Part shown: positions 27,720 to 36,006 of the stretch, piece after piece | How the letters are laid out: each line of letters starts with the position of its first letter | Numbering within the stretch: the stretch's first letter is position 1 | NCBI RefSeq assembly: GCF_022867885.1 | Contig: NZ_JALIFP010000005.1 | Coordinates: 124,001-188,000, forward strand | Length of the DNA: 64,000 nt | Reading direction: 5' to 3' | Origin: Lederbergia sp. NSJ-179 | GTDB taxonomy: Bacteria > Bacillota > Bacilli > Bacillales > Bacillaceae_C | Notes under the pieces: model-generated | Told to the model about the DNA's origin: nothing | Databases searched by the model: none | The model's input: only the letters and a program-made list of their open reading frames with translations | Translations under genes and position numbers: made by a program

Positions 27720-29330
27720 TCACCGATTATGAGCCCTTTGATTATAATCTGATTGAAGCTTCCCTTTATATTCACTTGGCGAAAGTCCCGTTACTTTTTT
27801 GAAGACGCGGCTAAAATAATTCGGGTCTTTATAGCCGACATCAAAGCAAATTTCTTTTACGTTCACATCAGGATTTACCAATAACTCCTTTGCTTTGTTT
27901 ACGCGCACCTCTGTAACATATTCAATAAATGAACGATTCGTTCGTGTTTTAAACAATTTACTAAAATATGGAGGGCTTAGCTGAACAAATTCACTTACAT
28001 CTTCCAATGTTAGCTGTTCCTTATAATGCAAATCAATATATTTCTTTGCCACATCTATTCGATCCTGTTGACTAGAAAAATGCAGATGAAAAATCCTATT
28101 CGTTAATCGCAACAAAGCTTGTTTCACCATTCTCTGAAGCTCCGTCAATGTACTAGCCTTTAGCTGAACGGCAGGAAACTTTAGAGCAGGAATGGAGCGT
28201 TGTAGCTCTCTATTTAACACAATTAAAAATTCATGCAATTTTTTCTCCACCTCTTTTAAGCGTTGATGACCATGGTGGGATAACATGAAAAAATACCTTT
28301 TAAAATAGTCATCAAATTCATCCTTTAGCCCAGAAACAATAATTTCTACTAATCTTGATTCCAACTCATAAGAATAAGAGCTTGCCGGCGCTTGATGGTA
28401 AATCAGCTGCCTATAAAAAGAAATATCTTTGCCTGTGGGTGAATAAGCCTGTAAAGCAAATAATGCCTCTTGATAGGAATTTGCAAATAAATCAAGCTCT
28501 TCGTAAACGGTTCCAATTCCCATGCGAACAACAAGTTCCGGATACCGTTCGGAACATTTTTGAATCAACTCAGTTCCGTACTCCTTTATCTCTTTATTAA
28601 AATCACGTTTTCGATTTTCCCGATTCAATTGAATAAGCAACGGAAAAATATGTTTTTGGCGTGACCCCTGGAACACTTTCGCGTACTGCTGATCAAAAAA
28701 GGAATATATGAAGGAAAAAGCTGAATGGAGAAGCGAACTTCCTATTGAACTTTTATCTTTTTCCCTGCATTCGACAACTACGACAAGACTTGGGCGCTGA
28801 AGTTGATCAATATAATGTTGCGTAAATGGGGGATCGGCGCTATTCCATTCCTCACCGGCTAAAATTAAATTAATGACCTTTTCTTCAATCACCGTTAGTG
28901 CTCGTTGATATTGATCTCTTAACGCAATTTCCTCCTGTCTCTTTATCCGATCCCGTTGAATCTCTTCCATAAGGTGGTGGACTGTATTCATTATTTCCTG
29001 ATCTGTACTCGGTTTTAATAAATAATCTTTAATCCCAATTTTCATGGCCCGCCTAGCGTATTCAAACGTGTCGTATGCTGATAACATAATAAAACGAACA
29101 CTAGCTTGTTGTTTTAAAATTTCAGTAGCCGCCTCAATCCCATTAATTCCGGGCATTTTTATATCCATAAAAATAATCTCCGGACGAAAATCCTCCGCTT
29201 TCATGATTGCAACCCGACCATTTTCCGCTTCTTCGATTTCATATTGACCACGCCCATGATCCTGTAAACATTTCCGAATCGCTTTTCTTTCAAGTGCTTC
29301 ATCATCAACGATTAATATTTTTGCTCCCAT
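27720..29330 (-). CDS. AraC-type response regulator (YesN family)
   Basis: 536 residues: an N-terminal receiver domain (acidic pocket ILIVDDEALERK, phospho-acceptor in IIFMDIKMPG, switch residue in MLSAYD), a long linker, and a C-terminal AraC double helix-turn-helix (LEDVSEFVQLSPPYFSKLFK; VGYKDPNYFSRVFKKVTGLSPSEYK). It overlaps the kinase gene by 19 nt, so the two are coupled. Gene order points to activation of chvE-mmsA-mmsB. Confidence 0.93.
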   Translation of the reverse strand: MGAKILIVDDEALERKAIRKCLQDHGRGQYEIEEAENGRVAIMKAEDFRPEIIFMDIKMPGINGIEAATEILKQQASVRFIMLSAYDTFEYARRAMKIGIKDYLLKPSTDQEIMNTVHHLMEEIQRDRIKRQEEIALRDQYQRALTVIEEKVINLILAGEEWNSADPPFTQHYIDQLQRPSLVVVVECREKDKSSIGSSLLHSAFSFIYSFFDQQYAKVFQGSRQKHIFPLLIQLNRENRKRDFNKEIKEYGTELIQKCSERYPELVVRMGIGTVYEELDLFANSYQEALFALQAYSPTGKDISFYRQLIYHQAPASSYSYELESRLVEIIVSGLKDEFDDYFKRYFFMLSHHGHQRLKEVEKKLHEFLIVLNRELQRSIPALKFPAVQLKASTLTELQRMVKQALLRLTNRIFHLHFSSQQDRIDVAKKYIDLHYKEQLTLEDVSEFVQLSPPYFSKLFKTRTNRSFIEYVTEVRVNKAKELLVNPDVNVKEICFDVGYKDPNYFSRVFKKVTGLSPSEYKGKLQSDYNQRAHNR

Positions 29331-30754
29331 TTGTCTTCATCCCCCAATTTCAACATAATCGTTGTCCCTTTTCCTACTTCAGACTCAATTTGTACCACAT
29401 CCGATCGCTGATAAAATAGTTCCAATCGGCGGATCACATTGCCTAATCCCAATCCCGTTGAATCTCTCTTTTTACTTATGCTTGTCACTTCTTTTCTATC
29501 CTTTAATTGTTGAACAATTTTAGGATCCATTCCCATTCCATTATCAGTGATCTGAACGATTGTATATGGCCCTTGTCTCTGTGCATTGACATGGATTTCT
29601 CCATCACTTTCCATAGACTCAATCCCATGGATAAAGGCGTTTTCAACTAGTGGTTGAACCGTCAAGATCGGCAAACGGACAGATGCACAATCATCTGGTA
29701 AGTCAAGTTCAAAATGCACACGCTCTCCAAATCTTGTTTTCTGAATATAAAAATACTCCTTCACATTATTCATCTCATCTCTCAGGGTCACCGGTTTCTC
29801 CAATTTCCCTAAATTATAGCGGAGCATTTTCGATAACGCTGTAATTAAATTTGAGATATGTTGAGAACCATCTAAGTAGGCAGTTCTGGCAATCGTATTT
29901 AACGCATTGAAGAGAAAATGCGGATTGATTTGATTTTGAAGACTTTTCAACTCCATCTCTTTCAGTAATTTTTCTTGTTCAGATTTTTCCTTAATTTGTT
30001 TTACATAATAGGAAAGATCCCGTCGCATTTGGGTCATCGTTTCCGTTAAAAAGCCGAGTTCGTCCTTTCGATTTAAATGAAGCTCTTCTCCATCTAAATT
30101 TCCTTTCGCAATATCTTTGGCTATACCCGTTAAGCGGTTGATTGGATTCGTAATATCGCGACTAAATACATAAGCGATGAATAGCCCAGTTAAAAACGTT
30201 CCAATAAACAAAGAAATCCCCATGTAATTCATGTATTGATTACGGATCTTCATGTTTTCATAGAAAGAATGAAATTCCGTTAAATCATTATTTAAAAGAT
30301 CCAATGTTTCTTCCTGAATAAACTCTAATAGTTTCAACGCTTCTCGTTGTTTCATAGAATAAGACTCCACATCATTTATTAAGAAGGTTGACAAGGAATC
30401 ATCACTTTCATCAATGAAACTATGAATCATATTTTGGTAGTTTGTGATCGTTATTTTATTGTGACTATTTTTTATTCGTTTATCCATTTCTGACGTAAGG
30501 GAAAGTAACTCTTCTCGTACATCCATATAGTCGTCATAACTCTCTGATTGCTTTTTATTTAAATACAAACCCATGTTGGCATAGAGTTCGTTTGTTGCTT
30601 TCGAAGCATCATTGAAGATAAAAAACCGATTTAACATTTGATCGTATTCCTCAATCGTTTGTGTATGAGTATAAATCAAAAAGAAGGGGTAACTATTTAA
30701 AATTAAAAATAAGAGTATGAAAAATAAGATCGTTTTTGTTTGAATTTTATACAT
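29312..30754 (-). CDS. LytS/YesM-family sensor histidine kinase
   Basis: 480 residues: a membrane helix at the N terminus, an extracytoplasmic helical sensor (~30-170), a second helix, a HAMP linker (FSRDITNPINRLTGIAKDIA), the His_kinase motif LQNQINPHFLFNALNTIAR with the phosphorylatable His, and an ATPase domain (VENAFIHG; DNGMGMD; GLGLGNV). It sits 12 bp after the gene for a membrane-anchored sugar-binding protein, which probably forms its external ligand sensor. Confidence 0.93.
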   Translation of the reverse strand: MYKIQTKTILFFILLFLILNSYPFFLIYTHTQTIEEYDQMLNRFFIFNDASKATNELYANMGLYLNKKQSESYDDYMDVREELLSLTSEMDKRIKNSHNKITITNYQNMIHSFIDESDDSLSTFLINDVESYSMKQREALKLLEFIQEETLDLLNNDLTEFHSFYENMKIRNQYMNYMGISLFIGTFLTGLFIAYVFSRDITNPINRLTGIAKDIAKGNLDGEELHLNRKDELGFLTETMTQMRRDLSYYVKQIKEKSEQEKLLKEMELKSLQNQINPHFLFNALNTIARTAYLDGSQHISNLITALSKMLRYNLGKLEKPVTLRDEMNNVKEYFYIQKTRFGERVHFELDLPDDCASVRLPILTVQPLVENAFIHGIESMESDGEIHVNAQRQGPYTIVQITDNGMGMDPKIVQQLKDRKEVTSISKKRDSTGLGLGNVIRRLELFYQRSDVVQIESEVGKGTTIMLKLGDEDKWEQKY

Positions 30755-30766
30755 TTCAATGACCGC

Positions 30767-31741
30767 CTATCTATTGTGAAGTACATCATCCTTTTGCAAG
30801 ATATGAACATCGGTATAATGATCCGTCTCAATGGTCGTTCCCTTTTTCAATTGGGTCATTAACCGGATGCTCTCATACCCCATATCGTACGGCAGCTGTT
30901 GAATCACCGCATGGAGCTTTCCTTCTTTTAACAATTCCATATTTTCTTCTAGATCATCAAATGCATAAACCTTAATCTTTCTTTGTGGTCGATAAATATC
31001 AATCGCACTTGCAATTCCTTGTCCATCCATTGCACTTGTTCCAAAGAAAACTTCAATATCAGGATGATCTTGCAACATTTGGTACGTTTTTTCCGTGGCC
31101 TGGATATTACTCAAATTGGATGCTTCAATCGCTGCAATCTCGATATGTGTCGCGGATTTCACTGCATCCAAAAAACCCTCTACTCTTTGACTATGCTGAT
31201 TGGTCTCTAAATCACCAGCTATGATACCTACTTTCGTTTTTGCTTGATTCTCTTCGATCACCTTTAAACCAACTTGAAATCCTGCTTGGTAATTATCTGT
31301 ACCGATATACGTCTTGCGGCCACTTGCTTTTAAATCTGTATCAATGGTAATAACCGGAATCCCCATTTCTTCCGCTTTTTGAATAACCGGAATAAAATCT
31401 TCAGAAAGCCCTTGCGTAATAATGCCATCCACTTTAGATGCAATTGATTTTTCAATCATTTTTATATGTTCCTCAAAATTCGTTTGCCGCGGGCCGCGGT
31501 ATTCGAGAGAAATATTATTTTGCCGGGCAGCTTCTTGTGCCCCTTTCGACAATTCCACAAGGTAAGGATTATTATATTCCTGAACGATGAGTGAGAAATG
31601 ATAATCATATTCCTTCTCCTCTTCTTGACCATTGATCGTAACCTCATAAGAGAGCGCCTTCAAATAAAAGTAGATTGTAAAAATTAGCGCAATCATAATC
31701 GCTGTGGTCAATATTCCGAAAATCACTCTCGGGGCTCTCAT
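30767..31741 (-). CDS. Membrane-anchored sugar-binding sensor protein (XylFII-like)
   Basis: 324 residues. One N-terminal membrane helix without a lipobox, then a type-I periplasmic-binding-protein fold (FSLIVQEYNNPYLVELSKGA; VITIDTDL; KVGIIAGDLETNQHSQRVEGF). It lies in the regulator operon rather than with the transporter. This matches the known clostridial D-xylose system, where XylFII captures sugar and presents it to the LytS kinase. AAAGGTGGTGAGAGG precedes the ATG. The sugar bound here is not determined. Confidence 0.85.
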   Translation of the reverse strand: MRAPRVIFGILTTAIMIALIFTIYFYLKALSYEVTINGQEEEKEYDYHFSLIVQEYNNPYLVELSKGAQEAARQNNISLEYRGPRQTNFEEHIKMIEKSIASKVDGIITQGLSEDFIPVIQKAEEMGIPVITIDTDLKASGRKTYIGTDNYQAGFQVGLKVIEENQAKTKVGIIAGDLETNQHSQRVEGFLDAVKSATHIEIAAIEASNLSNIQATEKTYQMLQDHPDIEVFFGTSAMDGQGIASAIDIYRPQRKIKVYAFDDLEENMELLKEGKLHAVIQQLPYDMGYESIRLMTQLKKGTTIETDHYTDVHILQKDDVLHNR

Positions 31742-31933
31742 CCTCTCACCACCTTTAGTTTTTCTTTATTTTAACACGTAACAAAAATTTCGGAGAGGGT
31801 TGGAATTACAATGGCTAATCTCTCTTATCTTTATCAAGTTAGTACCCTATTTCATGCAGCTAATTATTGTTTTCTACATTGTAAAAACAGCCAAGACCCC
31901 CTTTTGGGAAATCGACTAAGTACCTTGAACTAC

Positions 31934-32308
31934 TGTGATTACAACCACTGAAATTTACCACCTCTGCCATCTTATTTACCATCGTATGACAAAAATTTAC
32001 CACCGATTGCCAAACTGTTTACCAGCTAAAACCTCTTATATAATTAGTGAGCACACCTACGGAGAAGTGACACTTTTATATAGCAGTTTTTTTGGTTGAT
32101 TCATTATCGAAAGATTTTGGAATTACATCATGAAAAAATCAGTCTAAGGGAAATCGCAGTAAGTACGGCTAACTCTCGGCCAAAGGTAACAGAGATCATT
32201 GAGAGAGCTGAAAAGAAGGGCTTAGAATATCCCTTGGAGACGGAAATGACGGATCAATGGATTGAAGAATTTCTTTTTCTCGAAAAGATTCTGGGAGGCA
32301 ACCCTTGA
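31934..32308 (+). mobile_element. istA: IS21-family remnant: left end and start of the transposase gene
   Basis: Four TTTACCA motifs between about 31955 and 32022 form the multiple terminal repeats typical of IS21 elements. The 70-codon frame from 32096 encodes the IstA N-terminal helix-turn-helix (YRKILELHHEKISLREIA; NSRPKVTEIIERAEKKGL) and stops before the DDE catalytic domain. No istB and no right end are seen. Dead element. Confidence 0.75.
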
Positions 32309-32309
32309 A

Positions 32310-32710
32310 TTTTGATTATATTTACTTGAAAATTCAATTCTTTTAATTTGATTATTTATGTCGTTATTCAGGGTGATACTTATTCAACATTCGATCCCCG
32401 TGTTTGTTCAATAAGAAACAACGCCTCTCACTTGCATCTCATTCTACGAATTTATTAAGAATGAAATGTAAGGCAGGCAGTCGCCATCGTGTGGGTGCCA
32501 GAATGGATATCCCTTTCGGCAAACAAATGAACAACAACATCATCACATAACCGCTTGAACTCAATCGGCTCGATTGCAACGTCAATTTCGCGTGAACTTT
32601 ATCTCTCCGTTTAGACAATAAAATCGCTCCCCTCCGTTAATTTTGAAGGAAAGCGATAGCGTACGTATGTACCGAATTAGGCACACGATCAGTTATCGTC
32701 ACGTTTAACG
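32310..32710. other. Non-coding junction sequence
   Basis: About 400 bp with no convincing frame on either strand. The base composition is slightly less AT-rich than its flanks, as expected for decayed transposon or gene debris. Confidence 0.4.
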
Positions 32711-32880
32711 TAAGAAAAGCGCAAGCGCCTTGGTCAGCCCCGACAAGCAAATGCTCTGAGACAAGAAAAGTCCGGTTTTGACTTTTATTGTCTCAGGTTA
32801 TTTGACCTCGAGGGGCTAGGCGCTGGAGCTAGATCCAAACATTAGCCAATTTTTATATTTATTTTCTTACCTTTTAAAAA
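32711..32880. repeat. Dispersed element with nested inverted repeats
   Basis: Outer arms AGCGCCTTGGTCAGCCCC (32724-32741) and GGGGCTAGGCGCT (32812-32824) enclose an inner near-perfect 17-bp stem (32756-32772 with 32780-32796, one mismatch). It would fold as a nested cruciform or RNA. I recognise the type as a common intergenic element of bacilli. A truncated copy is at 6141-6194. Confidence 0.7.
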
Positions 32881-33062
32881 AGACGACATCCTAACGGATA
32901 ATTCCGTCAAAATGTCATCATATCAGTCTTTCTTAATACCGGTGGTCGGGGTGTAACTTAGCCCCTCCACCCTTGATATATCAATGCACGGCGCTTGTGC
33001 TGTGTTGTATTTGTGTTGTGTTTTAAAAAATGTATAAAATGTGTTGCTTATAGGGGCCTTTT

Positions 33063-33353
33063 TTAAAAGATCATTAAAACCAAAAACACCAATAATATCA
33101 TAACCACATAAAGCCTATCTGTCCAGGTGATTTTATCTTGAACCAGATACGTCCCGTAGGACCCTTTCACTTTCACCAACTTTATTTGTCTAACCGATCT
33201 TGATTCTGATTCCTCCGTTTCCGGTGCGAACCTCCCCTTCTCGTCTCTGGATCTCCCTCTGACGTCTATGTTGGATTGTCGTTTCTCCTCCTCCGGATCC
33301 CCAATCAATGTCATTAATGCTTTCAATTTTTCCTGCTCGTTTATTGTCAACAC
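33063..33353 (-). CDS. Small phage protein with C-terminal membrane anchor
   Basis: About 96 residues: a charged, probably disordered N-terminal two-thirds and one hydrophobic C-terminal helix (LYVVMILLVFLVLMIF). It overlaps the upstream RHH-like gene by 164 nt in another frame on the same strand. GGAGAGGAG lies before GTG 33353 or TTG 33350, so the exact start is uncertain. The clean tail anchor argues that this frame is real. Function unknown. Confidence 0.6.
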   Translation of the reverse strand: MLTINEQEKLKALMTLIGDPEEEKRQSNIDVRGRSRDEKGRFAPETEESESRSVRQIKLVKVKGSYGTYLVQDKITWTDRLYVVMILLVFLVLMIF

Positions 33354-33612
33354 TGCTGACGTCTCTCCTCTCCTTCTCAAATTTAGGGTTACTTTCCATC
33401 CATAATTCCGGTTGATCTAACTGCCATAGTGGGGAGGGGAGAAGGACGTCAGGTCGTTTGTTCTCATTCATTAGTTTTAAAAAAACGGAAGAATGTGCAG
33501 CTGTAAAAAGTGCGGCCCTGATTATTTGGTTACGATCTAAATAAGTGGATTGGAATAAATCATCTACATAGCTTTTATAGACGTCTGCATATCGAACTGT
33601 CGGTCTATACAT
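33190..33612 (-). CDS. RHH-like phage protein
   Basis: 140 residues. The first ~45 resemble a ribbon-helix-helix DNA-binding unit: a short strand (TVRYA), a helix (VYKSYVDDLFQSTYL), then LDRNQIIRAALFTAAHS. The C-terminal third is Gly/Arg-rich and shares DNA with the next gene. AGGAGGGCAATAG gives a very strong ribosome binding site. Three GACGTC-type direct repeats at a 10-bp period lie just upstream, suiting autoregulation by such a fold. The family is familiar from Bacillus phages, but its role is not known to me. Confidence 0.7.
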   Translation of the reverse strand: MYRPTVRYADVYKSYVDDLFQSTYLDRNQIIRAALFTAAHSSVFLKLMNENKRPDVLLPSPLWQLDQPELWMESNPKFEKERRDVSSVDNKRAGKIESINDIDWGSGGGETTIQHRRQREIQRREGEVRTGNGGIRIKIG

Positions 33613-33636
33613 CTATTGCCCTCCTAGACTTGTAAT

Positions 33637-33662
33637 GACGTCAAGTGGCGTCTGGTGACGTC
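33637..33662. promoter_or_regulatory. Operator array: three GACGTC-type direct repeats
   Basis: GACGTC, GGCGTC and GACGTC start at 33637, 33647 and 33657, an exact 10-bp period, 25-50 bp before the RHH-like gene. Four more GACGTC sites lie inside that gene (33261, 33358, 33445, 33580). Tandem direct repeats one helical turn apart are what RHH dimers bind. Confidence 0.55.
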
Positions 33663-33696
33663 TTAATTTATCTATATGGGTCATCATTTGTTTTTA

Positions 33697-33712
33697 TCAC
33701 AAATATTTGTGA
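33697..33712. promoter_or_regulatory. Operator palindrome for the XRE-type regulator
   Basis: TCACAAATATTTGTGA, a perfect 16-bp palindrome between the divergent RHH-like and XRE genes. Size and symmetry fit a Cro/CI-type operator. Confidence 0.65.
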
Positions 33713-33759
33713 AAGGATTTAATGATTTTTTGTGGAAATTTAATAACAGAGGTGATTCA

Positions 33760-33972
33760 ATGTTAAAAAGCCGAATAGGAAGTTTGTTAAGAACATCCAA
33801 ATATAGAAGGGAATATATCCAAAGTGTTTTGGGCGTAAGCGCAAATACGCTCTCTAATTGGAGTGTAGGGAAAACATACCCAACTATGGATAAAGCATAT
33901 AAATTAGCAGATTTATTAGAGGTGGACATCGGGGAACTATATGAAAGGAGCAAAGATAACGATCTCATATAG
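33760..33972 (+). CDS. Cro/CI-type (XRE) transcriptional regulator
   Basis: 70 residues, essentially one helix-turn-helix domain (SVLGVSANTLSNWSVGKTYP, then KLADLLEVDIGELY). The ATG at 33760 has AGAGGTGAT upstream; the longer reading into the operator region is not used. It is divergent from the RHH-like gene across 147 bp with two different operator types. It could be a minor lysogeny or accessory-island switch; it is too small to be a cleavable CI repressor. Confidence 0.85.
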   Translation: MLKSRIGSLLRTSKYRREYIQSVLGVSANTLSNWSVGKTYPTMDKAYKLADLLEVDIGELYERSKDNDLI

Positions 33973-34032
33973 AACTAATGTTCTTGATTATCTGGCCCCA
34001 CTTAGCTAAAATAAGATCAAAAAGGTGATCTT

Positions 34033-34395
34033 ATGCTAATACCTTATCATGACGAACCCATAATTGAAAAGGCTATTTATCTCCCGTTACTTATAAAGGT
34101 TTTAAATCATGATCTGAAAGCTATTGCGCAAAGCCAACTAAAATTTAAGGAGCCTTACTATAGATATGTGGAAAAATTAATGCATGCTATTCAGAAGGAT
34201 TCATACAAAACGAAGAAATACATGAGAGATAATAATATAAAGGTATACCGTTTAAGTTATACAAAGTATGAGGTAATATACAAAGGTTATGGGGAGGTAC
34301 GAAGATTTACAAAACATGTACTCAAAACTCGAAGTAAGGAACTTTTAGAGGATTATATGCTTAACAGAAAAAGCAGACACCCATCAATGTGGTGA
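34033..34395 (+). CDS. Conserved phage hypothetical protein
   Basis: 120 residues, basic and largely helical, no membrane segment. AAAAAGGTGATCTT gives a good ribosome binding site. I recall similar proteins in Bacillus prophages starting MLIPLHD and described only as hypothetical. It is in the plus-strand island after the XRE regulator. Function unknown. Confidence 0.65.
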   Translation: MLIPYHDEPIIEKAIYLPLLIKVLNHDLKAIAQSQLKFKEPYYRYVEKLMHAIQKDSYKTKKYMRDNNIKVYRLSYTKYEVIYKGYGEVRRFTKHVLKTRSKELLEDYMLNRKSRHPSMW

Positions 34396-34445
34396 ATTGC
34401 TTTTTTCTTTTTGGGAAATAAATAAAAACTTTTTTATAAAAACCC

Positions 34446-34474
34446 TTGACTAATATACTTAAGTTTATTATACT
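34446..34474 (+). promoter_or_regulatory. Strong sigma-A promoter of the plus-strand island
   Basis: TTGACT (34446-34451), 17-bp spacer, TATACT (34469-34474). The spacer contains the palindrome ACTTAAGT, a possible operator. It precedes the gene at 34521. Confidence 0.8.
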
Positions 34475-34520
34475 TTAGTTAATCAATAAAACATGATCAA
34501 ACCAAAGGAGGAAATTAAAA

Positions 34521-34754
34521 ATGACAAACGAACCAGGTTTTAAATTTACTAAATTTGAAAGAAAAGGTGAATTAGGACTACACCTTACAAGTAATCAGTT
34601 TCACGTCACACACGATACCCCATTGAATGAATACAGATACTATGCGGATGAAGAAGATCGTCAAGAGGATATCTTGGAATTAATCGATTGGGTTGAAAGA
34701 GGATATTGGGAAAACCCTACTTTTGAAGTAGTAAATGGACAGGTGGATTTCTAA
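34521..34754 (+). CDS. Small acidic hypothetical protein
   Basis: 77 residues, acidic, no recognised motif or membrane segment. AAAGGAGGAAATTAAAA is an excellent ribosome binding site, and a consensus promoter lies 50 bp upstream. The stop overlaps the next ATG by one base (TAATG), so the two are coupled. Confidence 0.65.
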   Translation: MTNEPGFKFTKFERKGELGLHLTSNQFHVTHDTPLNEYRYYADEEDRQEDILELIDWVERGYWENPTFEVVNGQVDF

Positions 34755-35281
34755 TGCAAGAAGCAAAGCGAGCAATAGAATACTTACTTTTCGAATCAGG
34801 TATATCTAATTATAAAATTTCTCAGATGACAGGGATTAGCCCCCCTGTCCTTGGGAAGTATTCCAACGGTAAATCGGACATCGAGAATATGACCTTTGGA
34901 AATGCAATCAAATTGTATAATTGCTATCTCCAACTAAAAGAGGAAAAAGAAATTGGCAACAAGGACAGGGATTTGCTTTTCGGGCGTTTATTTGGTGTAT
35001 GTGACGTGTTTGGGCAATTGGTATTTGAAAAGGGTAAATCTGCTGTCCAGGCGCGTTATATGGAAAAATTCCAGCGCAAACCAATGACCACTTTTGCCAA
35101 AATCCATGAAGAGTTAATGAACTACACGCATAAATTTGGTGATAAAGAAGAGCGATTAATAAGGTTATTTGATCAAATTGTGGACAAAATCGGCATTGAA
35201 TCTTATGATGATCGCCCACTAAGTGATAAATGGTTACTAGGATTTTATAAACAAAGGCATGAGATCGCTAGTGACGTATAA
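34754..35281 (+). CDS. HTH-containing phage protein
   Basis: 175 residues. The first ~45 carry a Cro-like helix-turn-helix (NYKISQMTGISPPVLGKYSNGKSD). The rest is helical and unassigned. Coupled to the upstream small gene (TAATG), and overlapping the start of the zinc-finger gene by 23 nt. Probably a regulator within the island; target unknown. Confidence 0.65.
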   Translation: MQEAKRAIEYLLFESGISNYKISQMTGISPPVLGKYSNGKSDIENMTFGNAIKLYNCYLQLKEEKEIGNKDRDLLFGRLFGVCDVFGQLVFEKGKSAVQARYMEKFQRKPMTTFAKIHEELMNYTHKFGDKEERLIRLFDQIVDKIGIESYDDRPLSDKWLLGFYKQRHEIASDV

Positions 35282-35546
35282 AGATGGCGATACAAAACGT
35301 GGTAACGTGAGAGTTTGCTCTGCCCTAGATTGTGGGAAACGGTTCATTCCTAAAATTTCTACAGGAAAATATTGTTCCGACACATGCAGGTGGAGGGTAA
35401 ATAAAAGAAGAAAATACAAGGAACGGGAAAGGAAAGGTCTCTGTAAGCAGTGTGGCAAGGTTCCAGTTGAATCTGGAAAGCCATACTGTAAGGAGTGTAG
35501 CGAGTATTTTAAAAAGAGATACCTCATAAAAAAAGGGGTGAACTAA
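35259..35546 (+). CDS. Small protein with two zinc-binding motifs
   Basis: 95 residues. Two cysteine clusters: CSALDCG...CSDTC and CKQCG...CKEC, with a basic RVNKRRKYKERERK linker, suggest nucleic-acid binding. The start is uncertain; the ATG at 35259 lies within the previous gene and has only a weak site, and GTG at 35271 is an alternative. The stop overlaps the next ATG by one base. Confidence 0.6.
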   Translation: MRSLVTYKDGDTKRGNVRVCSALDCGKRFIPKISTGKYCSDTCRWRVNKRRKYKERERKGLCKQCGKVPVESGKPYCKECSEYFKKRYLIKKGVN

Positions 35547-35725
35547 TGTATATCAAATTTAAAAAGACAGACGATAATCGTTATCGAGTTTATCTTGTTA
35601 AGATATATTACAACGATGAAGGAAAAAGGCGTACAAAAAGCACTTTATTAAAAATCGTAGAAGACTTTAACGAAATTAAATTATTAGCGAAAAAATACCG
35701 GGTGGAAATTTATGAAGAAAAATAA
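35546..35725 (+). CDS. Small basic hypothetical protein
   Basis: 59 residues, basic (FKKTDDNRYRVYLVKIYYND). AAAAAAAGGGG lies upstream, and the ATG overlaps the previous stop (TAATG). The coupling chain is the main support. No family recognised. Confidence 0.55.
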   Translation: MYIKFKKTDDNRYRVYLVKIYYNDEGKRRTKSTLLKIVEDFNEIKLLAKKYRVEIYEEK

Positions 35726-35771
35726 ACTGAAGCTGAATGATTTATGGATTGATATCAAGGAGGGCGAATAA
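35712..35771 (+). CDS. Possible 19-codon leader peptide
   Basis: ATG at 35712 opens a 19-codon frame that ends two bases before the next gene's ATG and contains that gene's ribosome binding site (AAGGAGGGCG). It may be a coupling peptide or chance. Confidence 0.25.
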   Translation: MKKNKLKLNDLWIDIKEGE

Positions 35772-35772
35772 A

Positions 35773-35979
35773 ATGATTAGCACGAAAAAACATTTTGAAG
35801 AATTTAAAAATGAATTTGAAGAAAAGGCAGTAAAAACATTTAATGGATTAGAAGATGCTGCGAATTATTTTGCCAAAGAGTACAATGTGAGTATTAAAGA
35901 GGCTAAAAATAGAATTGAAAATGATACTAACGCAGATTGGATCGTCTGCCCCAATGGAAAGGTTTATGTGATGTATTAG
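35773..35979 (+). CDS. Small hypothetical protein, last gene of the plus-strand island
   Basis: 68 residues, helical, with a C-terminal DWIVCPNGKVYVMY. AAGGAGGGCGAATAAA precedes the ATG at 35773; a longer in-frame reading starts inside the leader and lacks a site. It ends at a terminator shared with the endolysin gene from the other side. Confidence 0.6.
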   Translation: MISTKKHFEEFKNEFEEKAVKTFNGLEDAANYFAKEYNVSIKEAKNRIENDTNADWIVCPNGKVYVMY

Positions 35980-36006
35980 CCCCCACAAAAGTGAGGGCTT
36001 TTTTAT
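35978..36006. terminator. Bidirectional terminator
   Basis: AGCCCCCAC / GTGAGGGCT stem, 4-nt loop, then TTTTTT on the plus strand. It separates the plus-strand island from the leftward lysis genes. Confidence 0.85.
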
